Shown here: positions 58,501-64,000 of the stretch, one piece after another
Position numbering within the stretch: position 1 is the first letter of the stretch
Layout: each line of letters starts with the position of its first letter
Notes under the pieces: model-generated
What the model was told of the DNA's origin: nothing
What the model saw: only the letters and a program-made list of their open reading frames with translations
The model's database searches: none
From: JAJAZB01 sp964244295
Lineage (GTDB): Bacteria; Bacteroidota; Bacteroidia; Cytophagales; Spirosomataceae
Length of the DNA: 64,000 bases
Assembly (NCBI GenBank): GCA_964244295.1
Contig: CAXTIG010000007.1
Location: forward strand, 124,001-188,000
Reading direction: 5' to 3'
Position numbers and translations under genes: made by a program

Positions 58501-59172
58501 TTGCTGTTGGGCAATCCGGGCATCCAGGTCTTTTTTGATCCGCCAGTACGCAAACCCCGTGATTAGCATGGAGAAAATGGCCGCGATCACCAGCAGGAAG
58601 GGCGTGTAGGTGATGTAAATCTGTTGCTGCTCGACGCGGGTTTGCAGCAGGCCCTCTTCCTGCGTTTTTACGCGGTTCATCACCGCCCGGAGGTCGTCCA
58701 TCACCTGTTTTCCCCGCGCCATTTCCTGGTTCCGTTGGAGGGTATCCTGGCTGAAGGCTTTGTTGCGTCGGGTGAGGTCGATGATTCGCTGCATTTGAGC
58801 AAATTTGGCTTCGTACAAGCCCTTCGCCTGCTCAAGATTTTTTTGTTGTTCCGGGCTGTCGGTCGTCAGTCCCAGGAGTTGATTGTAACTGGCCGCCACT
58901 TTTTCACGACTGCCCGTGTACGGCTGCAAAAAGCGCGGATCGAGCGTGATCAGGTACCCACGCTGGCCCGTCTCGGCATCTTTCATGAACGAGATGATGT
59001 TCTCGGCTTCGATCAACACCTGATTGGTGTGGTTGACCAGCCGGGAGTTTCCGATCAGTTTCTGGATGCTGTAAAACGAAGCAACGAGGCTAACCAGCAG
59101 CAGAACGGTTGAAATGGAAAAGACCAGTTGGAGTTGCCGGATGACCGAGTTCGACGATGACGTTTGTGGCAT
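55573..59172 (-). CDS. large hybrid histidine kinase: CHASE3-HAMP-GAF-coiled coil-HisKA-HATPase-REC3
   Basis: 1199 residues from the ATG at 59172. Membrane segments at about 17-38 and 188-210 enclose a CHASE3 sensor (ETGQRGYLITLDPRFLQPY). Then HAMP (210-290), GAF (300-440), a Glu/Gln-rich coiled coil (445-528), HisKA with His-539 (FLANMSHELRTPLN), HATPase (DTGIGI; GTGLGLSISRE) and three receivers with Asp-859, Asp-981 and Asp-1129. The second receiver is atypical (DMGIPDHQ; Lys replaced region IIVKTA). Coiled-coil Glu/Gln pairs are possible CheR targets (inference). The longer start at 59448 lies inside the next gene. Confidence 0.95.
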   Translation of the reverse strand: MPQTSSSNSVIRQLQLVFSISTVLLLVSLVASFYSIQKLIGNSRLVNHTNQVLIEAENIISFMKDAETGQRGYLITLDPRFLQPYTGSREKVAASYNQLLGLTTDSPEQQKNLEQAKGLYEAKFAQMQRIIDLTRRNKAFSQDTLQRNQEMARGKQVMDDLRAVMNRVKTQEEGLLQTRVEQQQIYITYTPFLLVIAAIFSMLITGFAYWRIKKDLDARIAQQQLDEAKYIETTRRIVVMEGITQAIAGGTYSVRSQDALDDELGRIAKALNQMAGSLEQTFTELSAKNWLQAGSVILSDAMRGERDLKRLATRLIDTIATYVNAPLGTMYLADHDATFTLAGSYAAQGVPATIRAGEGLVGQVIERKKTLLVRDVPPDYHRVGSSLGQALPTSLVIAPLLYGEGCVGAIELGLLRTPNPLEIEFIEANLEAIAIGVNSALDYGRLQNFLEETQAQSEELQAQHSEMENLNSELEMQAQKLQASEEELRVQQEELQQTNAELEERGLLLEEKNGEIQKKADELEVSTRYKSEFLANMSHELRTPLNSILLLSRLLTENTDKNLNDDQVEYARVIQSSGNGLLGLIDEILDLSKIEAGQMSLDYAPVPVSELTDELQALFGLLARDKGLNFAITVDPELPSVIETDRMRLGQILKNLLSNALKFTAQGSVRLTIKKTGTPANTLCFVVTDTGIGIPLEKQPLVFEAFQQADGSTKRKYGGTGLGLSISRELAKLLGGEITLTSQVDKGSEFTVQLPVLGTAPAPAPAVKPSPSLPTPPPAIPAVPGKYLSTVIPEAIPDDRTAITAQDKTILIIEDDPAFAKSLLEYARKKGYKGIVAVRGDEGLALAATFKPLGILLDIQLPIMSGWEVMDALKANPQTRSIPVHIMSSYQVKNESLLKGAIDFVDKPMAFEQMQAIFKKIEYVLNRHPKKVLIIEDNPKHAKALAYFLETYHITSELKSNIAEGIDALKRREVDCVILDMGIPDHQAYETLEEARKNPGLENLPIIIFTGKSLSMGEELRIKKYADSIIVKTAHSYQRMLDEVSLFLHLVEEAKPANETNGAPKKLGGLSQVLTNKTVLVADDDVRNIFALSKALEQYSMTVIPALDGKEALQKLTENPDIDVVLLDMMMPQLDGYETARKIREQYRWKDLPVIAVTAKAMTGDREKCIQAGASDYITKPVDIDQLISLLRVWLYDRA

Positions 59173-59192
59173 GGGTAATTGGGTAAAACGGC

Positions 59193-60785
59193 TTAGGTTG
59201 TTGCGTAAATCAGTGCCGGACTGGGCTGTTTCACCGGGAGCACGACGGTAAAAATAGCCCCTTCGTCGACCTGGCTCCGGGCCGCGATCAGGCCCTGGTG
59301 GGTATCGATGTTTTTCTTGGCAATGGCCAATCCGATGCCGGTGCCTTCGTAGCTGCTTTGGTCGTGCAGGCGTTGAAACATACCGAAAATACGGCCCGCG
59401 AATTTTTCGTCGAACCCGATGCCGTTGTCCCGCACCACGATCCGACAAAACGTGCCATCGCTCGTTGGCTTTCCATCAATCGCCTTTGTTTCGATCAATT
59501 CGGCGCTGATTTCGATAACGGGCAGCACATCGGCTTTCGCAAATTTGAGCGCATTGCCGATCAGGTTCTGAAAAACCTGCCGGATTCGGGCCGGTATCGC
59601 ATCGATCAAGGGAAATTTAGCCACGGTAATCACGGCCCCGTTGCGGCTGACGGCATCGTCAAAATCCAGCAGCAATTCATCCAGCAAGGCATTCAGATCG
59701 GTGGGCTGAAAGGCTTCGGGGGCCGAAAGCCGGGAGTAGGCCAGCACGGCATCGATCAAGCTGGACATCCGGGCCGACGACCGGATGGAGCGGTCGAGCA
59801 GGGAAACTGCTTCGTCCTGATTTTTAAGGTATTTTTCCTTGATGAGGCCATTCAGCAACTGAATTTTCCGGAGCGGCTCTTTCAAATCGTGCGACACCAC
59901 CCAGGTAAATTGCTGCAACTCGTGGTTGCTGCGCTCCAATTCGGTGTTTTTAACCAGCAGTTCATTGGTTCGTACCCGAACCTGCTGCTCCAGCAGATCG
60001 GCGGCCAGTTTTTGCGGATGAATGTCGGTGAACGTACCAATCCAGCGGGTCAGCTCGTCCTGTTGCCAGACGGGCAGGATGCGGAGCAAATGATAGCGAA
60101 ACTCCCCCGTCGACCGGTCTTCCAGGCGAAGCTCGCGGGTAAATTCCGTGCCGCTGGTCCGGGCCTCTTCCCATTCTCCCCACACATCGTCGTCCGCGTG
60201 GGTAGCCGGAAACGTCCTGGAATCAACGGCGTAGCGAAACCAGTGCGCGTTGACGTATTCGAGCCGACCATCCGGCGCCACGGTAAACGCCATTTGGGGT
60301 AACGAGGCCAGCACCGCCTGCAACTCCTGGACGCGCCCGGCCAGTTCCTCCTGCGCGCGTTGGCGCACGTCGATCTCTTTTCGCAGGGAATCCTGGGTGG
60401 CGCGGAGTTCCTGTTGCTGCCCGTAGAGTTTCTGGAGGGTCTTTACTTTCAGGACTAAAATATCCGGGTCGACCGGCTTGGTCAGGTAATCGACCCCGCC
60501 GGAGGTGTAGCCTTTGGTGATGAATTTTTTCTCGGTGTTCACCGCCGACAGAAAAATGATGGACGTATCGCGGGCTTTGCTGAACCCGGCGATGGCATTG
60601 GCCACTTCAAACCCATCCATGCCCGGCATTTGTACGTCGAGAATGATGACCGAGTAGGCGGTTTTCAGCACTTTCTTCAACGCTTCTTCCCCCGATTCCG
60701 CCGTATCGACCGAAAAGCGATGCAATTCCAGGATCTTTTTTAAAGGAAGAATATTTTCCGGTCGGTCATCAACGAGTAAAATCAT
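59193..60785 (-). CDS. REC-PAS-histidine kinase
   Basis: 530 residues from the ATG at 60785. N-terminal receiver (MILLVDDRPENILPL; Asp-50 in ILDVQMPG), coiled coil, PAS domain (about 155-265: LPQMAFTVAPDGRLEYVNAH), HisKA with His-299 (FTWVVSHDLKEPLRK) and HATPase (RDNGIGFDEKF; GTGIGLAIAKK). A phytochrome-type SHDLKEP kinase. First gene of the five-gene signalling cluster; 20 bases to the hybrid kinase. The start at 60965 would add 60 residues of no known domain. Confidence 0.93.
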   Translation of the reverse strand: MILLVDDRPENILPLKKILELHRFSVDTAESGEEALKKVLKTAYSVIILDVQMPGMDGFEVANAIAGFSKARDTSIIFLSAVNTEKKFITKGYTSGGVDYLTKPVDPDILVLKVKTLQKLYGQQQELRATQDSLRKEIDVRQRAQEELAGRVQELQAVLASLPQMAFTVAPDGRLEYVNAHWFRYAVDSRTFPATHADDDVWGEWEEARTSGTEFTRELRLEDRSTGEFRYHLLRILPVWQQDELTRWIGTFTDIHPQKLAADLLEQQVRVRTNELLVKNTELERSNHELQQFTWVVSHDLKEPLRKIQLLNGLIKEKYLKNQDEAVSLLDRSIRSSARMSSLIDAVLAYSRLSAPEAFQPTDLNALLDELLLDFDDAVSRNGAVITVAKFPLIDAIPARIRQVFQNLIGNALKFAKADVLPVIEISAELIETKAIDGKPTSDGTFCRIVVRDNGIGFDEKFAGRIFGMFQRLHDQSSYEGTGIGLAIAKKNIDTHQGLIAARSQVDEGAIFTVVLPVKQPSPALIYATT

Positions 60786-61061
60786 GTACGATCGGTCGCG
60801 TGGCGTTTTGAAGAGGAGCGGGGTTAATCGCGACTCCGGGCAGGGCATCACAAAAATAGGGACTTGCTCCGCAAACGGAAAACGTTCCTGCGTGAGGAAA
60901 CGGAGGAAATGCCCCTTTTCGGCTGCCGGAGACCGGCTCTCCGTTCTCGGGACGGTTTTCGACAATCCGGCCTTTTTTCTAAATCCGAAGGAGAATCGGC
61001 CTCGTTCGCTAAAAAAAGAAGAAAATCGTACCTTCCCCGCCTAAACCTTTCGCAACTCCGC

Positions 61062-61523
61062 ATGGCCCAGTTCACCCTGCAAATCAACGGCAAACGCCTC
61101 AAGGCCGACGTCGAACCCGACACCCCGCTGCTTTGGGTGCTCCGCGACCACCTCGGGCTGGTCGGCACCAAGTACGGCTGCGGCATCGCCCAATGCGGCG
61201 CCTGCACCGTTCACCTCAACGGCGAAGCCACCCGCTCCTGCGTGTTGCCGGTTTCGGCGGTCGCCACCGCCAAAATTACGACCATCGAAGGCCTCTCGGC
61301 AAAGGGCGACCACCCCGTGCAGAAGGCTTGGGACGAAGTGGACGTGCCCCAGTGCGGCTACTGCCAGGCCGGGCAAATCATGACCGCCGCCGCGTTTCTC
61401 AAAAAGAATCCGAAGCCGACCACGGCAGAAATCGACGCCACCATGACCGGCAACCTCTGCCGCTGCGGAACCTACCACCGCATCCGCGAGGCCGTCAAAT
61501 TGGCGGCGGCGAAGACCAAATAA
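61062..61523 (+). CDS. [2Fe-2S] subunit of an isoquinoline 1-oxidoreductase-like molybdenum hydroxylase
   Basis: 153 residues from the ATG at 61062. Plant-type cluster Cys-40, 45, 48 and 60 ([15 protein letters not shown]), and helical-domain cluster Cys-98, 101, 133 and 135 (CGYC...CRC). It transfers electrons from the molybdenum subunit encoded just downstream. An upstream start at 60864 was rejected. Confidence 0.95.
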   Translation: MAQFTLQINGKRLKADVEPDTPLLWVLRDHLGLVGTKYGCGIAQCGACTVHLNGEATRSCVLPVSAVATAKITTIEGLSAKGDHPVQKAWDEVDVPQCGYCQAGQIMTAAAFLKKNPKPTTAEIDATMTGNLCRCGTYHRIREAVKLAAAKTK

Positions 61524-61541
61524 TTGGAAAAGGTACTAGTA

Positions 61542-61633
61542 CTGTCATCCCGACGCAGGAGGGATCTTTCGCGGTAAATAACCAAGTAGTTTGATGGTAG
61601 AGGCGGAAGATCCCTCCTGCGTCGGGATGACAG
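61542..61633. repeat. inverted repeat (27-bp perfect arms) inside the hydroxylase operon
   Basis: Arms 61542-61568 and 61607-61633 are exact complements, core GTCATCCCGACGCAGGAGGG; the 38-base loop contains AATAACCA and GGTAG. Shares arm sequence with 31031-31141 and 33679-33803. It occupies most of the gap between the two subunit genes. Confidence 0.9.
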
Positions 61634-61686
61634 CCTTGAATAGAGACCACACCGGCTTTTCTTAAAACCCTGAACCTAACTCGCTA

Positions 61687-63825
61687 ATGACTTCCTCACG
61701 ACGCAATTTCCTCAAAGTAGCCGCTTCGGCCGGGGGCGGGCTGGTGCTGGGCTTCAACTGGCTGACATCCCAGGCCACCGAAGCCGTGCTCGCGGACGGC
61801 GCAGCCGAAGCGGTCGGACTGGTGGATTTCAACAGTTACCTGTCCATCGGCACCGACGGCATCGTTACCCTGTTTTCGCCGAACCCCGAAGTGGGGCAGG
61901 GCATCAAAACGGCCTTCCCGATTATCGTGGCCGAAGACCTCGACGTGGCCTGGACGCAGGTGAAAGTCGTGCAGGCCCCGCTCGATACCAAAAAATTCGA
62001 GCGGCAGGTCGCGGGCGGAAGCGGGTCGATTCTGCATTCCTGGCAACGGCTCCGCAAGGCCGGGGCCACCGCCCGGCAAATGCTGGTGGACGCCGCCGCC
62101 GCCCGCTGGCAGGTGCCGGCCTCGGAACTGACGACCGACAAAGGCACGGTGCTCCACGCCCGCACGGGCCGTAAATTGGGCTACGGCGAACTCGCCACCG
62201 AAGCCGCCAAACTGCCCGTCCCGACCGACGTGAAGCTGAAAGACCGCAAGGAGTTCAAGCTCATCGGGCAAACCATCAAGAACGTGGACAACAAGGGCAT
62301 CCTGACCGGCAAGCCGCTGTTCGGGCTGGATTTTTACCGGGAAGGAATGCTGTTCGCGATGATTCAGCGCCCGACGGCTTTTGGGTTGAAAGTAAAATCG
62401 GTGGACTCGGCGGCGGCGAAAGCCATGCCGGGCATTGTGGATGTGGTCACGTTTAAAAACAACGTGGCCGTGGTCGGGAAATCGACCTGGCAGGTGAAAA
62501 AAGCGAAGGACGCGCTGAAAATCGAGTACGAAAAAGAGGCGAACGCCACGCTCGAAAGCTCCGCCGACCACAATCGGATTTTCACCGAGCTGCTCGACAG
62601 CCCCACCGCGACCGTCCGTAGGAAAGACGGTGACGTGGAGGCCGCTTTCAAAAACGCGGCGAAAACCGTGAAGGCCGAGTACCAGTGTCCCTTTTTGCCG
62701 CACAGCCCGCTGGAACCGATGAATTTTTTCGCCCACGTCCGCGAGGACGGAGCGGAACTGATTGGCCCCACGCAAACGCCCGAACTGGCCCGCAACGAAA
62801 CGGCCAAACTGCTCGGCATGGCCCCCGAAAAAATCACCGTCGAACTCACCCGGATGGGCGGGGGCTTCGGGCGGCGGCTCAAGACCGATTACGTGCTCGA
62901 AGCCGTCGAACTGTCGAGCCTCATCAAAGCGCCCGTGAAAGTCATCTGGACCCGCGAGGACGACATGACCGGCGGCAGCTACCGCCCGGCGGTGCGCTAC
63001 CGCTTCGAAGCCGCCCTCGACGCGCAGAACAACCTCATCGGCTACAAACTCCGGGGCGCGGGCCTCAACGCGGGCAACCCCACGCGGGCGGACAACTTCC
63101 CTTCCGGCGCGGTGCCCAACCTGCTCATCGACAGCGTCGAGCACAAATCGCCCATCACGACCGGGGCCTGGCGCGCGCCGATTACCAACTTCCTGGCCTT
63201 CGCCGAGCAGTCGTTTCTGGATGAAGTCGCGCTGGCCGCCGGGAAAGACCCGGTGCAGTTCCGGCTGGAGTTGCTGGAGAAAGCCAAAACCGCCCCCGTC
63301 GGAGCCATCAAGTACGACATCGACCGGATGAAGGGCGTCATCGACCTCGTGGCCGAAAAAGCGGGCTGGGGTAAGAAGAAAGGCGTATCGCAGGGCTTCA
63401 GCGTTTATTTCTCGCACAACTCCTACGTGGCGCAGGTGGGTGAGGTGGCGATGAAAGGGGGCAAGCCCGTGCTGCAAAAGGTCTACGCCGCCGGGGACTG
63501 CGGCATCGTGATCAACCAGAGCGGTGCCAGCCAGCAAATGATGGGCGGCATCGTCGACGGCCTCGGCCACGCGATGTACGGCAACTTAACGTTTAAGGAC
63601 GGCGCGCCCGAACAGAAAAACTACAACCGCTACCGCCTGATTCGCCTCGCCGAAATCCCCGACGTGGAAGTGCATTTCGTGGACAACGGCATCGACCCCA
63701 CCGGCCTCGGCGAACCGGCGCTTCCGCCCGCCGGAGCCGCCGCTGCGAATGCGATTTTTAAGGCGACGGGGAAGCGGTTGAGGAACCAGCCGTTTGTAGA
63801 GGAAGAGGTGTTTAAGAGTGTGTGA
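61687..63825 (+). CDS. molybdopterin-binding subunit of an isoquinoline 1-oxidoreductase-like hydroxylase
   Basis: 712 residues. Tat signal SSRRNFLKVAAS near the N-terminus indicates export of the folded cofactor-loaded enzyme. The body has the aldehyde-oxidase/xanthine-dehydrogenase fold of IorB-type proteins, including MGGGFGRRLKTDY and the ending GLGEPALPPAGAAAANAIFKATGKRLRNQPF. Hydroxylates N-heterocycles or aldehydes with water as oxygen source; substrate cannot be named from sequence. No maturation (XdhC-like) gene is visible. Confidence 0.94.
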   Translation: MTSSRRNFLKVAASAGGGLVLGFNWLTSQATEAVLADGAAEAVGLVDFNSYLSIGTDGIVTLFSPNPEVGQGIKTAFPIIVAEDLDVAWTQVKVVQAPLDTKKFERQVAGGSGSILHSWQRLRKAGATARQMLVDAAAARWQVPASELTTDKGTVLHARTGRKLGYGELATEAAKLPVPTDVKLKDRKEFKLIGQTIKNVDNKGILTGKPLFGLDFYREGMLFAMIQRPTAFGLKVKSVDSAAAKAMPGIVDVVTFKNNVAVVGKSTWQVKKAKDALKIEYEKEANATLESSADHNRIFTELLDSPTATVRRKDGDVEAAFKNAAKTVKAEYQCPFLPHSPLEPMNFFAHVREDGAELIGPTQTPELARNETAKLLGMAPEKITVELTRMGGGFGRRLKTDYVLEAVELSSLIKAPVKVIWTREDDMTGGSYRPAVRYRFEAALDAQNNLIGYKLRGAGLNAGNPTRADNFPSGAVPNLLIDSVEHKSPITTGAWRAPITNFLAFAEQSFLDEVALAAGKDPVQFRLELLEKAKTAPVGAIKYDIDRMKGVIDLVAEKAGWGKKKGVSQGFSVYFSHNSYVAQVGEVAMKGGKPVLQKVYAAGDCGIVINQSGASQQMMGGIVDGLGHAMYGNLTFKDGAPEQKNYNRYRLIRLAEIPDVEVHFVDNGIDPTGLGEPALPPAGAAAANAIFKATGKRLRNQPFVEEEVFKSV

Positions 63826-63834
63826 TTTTCACTA

Positions 63835-63868
63835 CTGGTTGGACGGCCTTAGGCTGTCCAACCGGTTT
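63835..63868 (+). terminator. hairpin after the hydroxylase operon
   Basis: GGTTGGAC (63837-63844) and GTCCAACC (63856-63863) flank a shorter GGCC-type inner stem; followed by GGTTTCT, a modest T-rich tail. Confidence 0.65.
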
Positions 63869-63891
63869 CTAACAACGCAAAAGAGTAAATT

Positions 63892-64000
63892 ATGGAATAT
63901 ATACCAGCGATCTTTATAAGTCTATTTCTGCTTTTAATTCTCACTCGCCCTCTTACTGTTTTACTGCATGAGCTTGGGCATGCATTGCCAGCGATATTCT
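63892..64000 (+). CDS. start of a membrane protein with a HELGH metallopeptidase-like motif (partial)
   Basis: Only the first 36 codons are in the window. A hydrophobic segment (FISLFLLLILTRPLTVLL) runs into HELGHA, an HExxH zinc motif within a membrane context, as in site-2-protease-like (M50) or M50B-like proteins. Neither length nor the rest of the active site can be seen. Confidence 0.6.
   Translation, partial: MEYIPAIFISLFLLLILTRPLTVLLHELGHALPAIF

Noticed and set aside
61696..63570. 624-codon open frame on the minus strand opposite the molybdenum hydroxylase large subunit
   Set aside because: G+C-rich genes here produce long antisense frames. The product is His/Arg/Gly-rich with no family signature, while the plus strand encodes a clear enzyme.
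1..64000. tRNA, rRNA, CRISPR arrays, prophage or transposase genes
   Set aside because: Both strands were scanned by eye and by the open frames; nothing with the needed structure or similarity was seen, though short tRNAs could be missed without a covariance search.

Overview
The window (64 kb, G+C-rich, near 60% by eye) looks like a chromosomal segment of a Bacteroidota bacterium, most likely order Cytophagales and resembling Spirosoma/Larkinella-type genomes (the genus is a guess). Evidence: a SusC/SusD pair, a secreted peptidase with a C-terminal type IX secretion sorting domain, PorT-like outer-membrane barrels, 7TMR-DISM and LytTR signalling proteins, start codons mostly without Shine-Dalgarno sequences, and repeated Bacteroidota-type promoter -7 boxes (TAnnTTTG). 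I saw no rRNA, tRNA, CRISPR array, phage or transposase.

Layout. 1-9.5 kb: end of a SusC transporter, SusD, then a PSD1-type cytochrome/LamG protein, a DUF1501 Tat protein and an AraC regulator. 9.5-15 kb: a MarR repressor divergent from a tripartite efflux operon (HlyD-type adaptor, 14-TM MFS pump, TolC-like channel), then an acyl-carrier-like protein and a coupled 63-residue protein. 15.3-20.2 kb: C10 peptidase with a coupled small lipoprotein, and pheS. 20.5-28.5 kb: LytTR protein, three tandem PorT-like barrels, radA, an NTF2-like protein, a DUF937/OmpA-like protein and an SDR. 28.6-33.7 kb: lipoprotein and barrel pair, radical SAM protein and an MFS transporter with a 16-C tract directly after its ATG. 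33.8-37.5 kb: operon of GH88 hydrolase, old-yellow-enzyme-like reductase and SDR, joined by 4-bp overlaps. 37.5-41.9 kb: clpB flanked on both sides by toxin-antitoxin genes with DUF433 members. 42.2-44.3 kb: an AT-rich two-gene island and a small membrane protein among repeats. 44.7-53.6 kb: haem peroxidase, DUF2911, a beta-propeller lipoprotein, a convergent two-component pair, DUF6588, a lipoprotein, a VOC protein and a small membrane protein. 53.7-60.8 kb: a phosphorelay cluster (CheB-like, CheR-like, REC, large hybrid kinase, REC-PAS kinase). 61-63.8 kb: a two-subunit molybdenum hydroxylase. The window ends in the first 36 codons of a HELGH membrane protein.

The most unusual signal is a set of at least ten long inverted repeats, mostly perfect, with arms of 15-41 bp. 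Arms differ between copies, but loop cores are shared. Copies at 3390-3499 and 39841-39930 share a 12-base loop core, with a weaker match at 52599-52660. Copies at 31031-31141, 32311-32428 and 33679-33803 share another core and bracket two single genes. The 39841-39930 copy is exactly 90 bp, sits in frame inside clpB and adds 30 residues to the ClpB linker.
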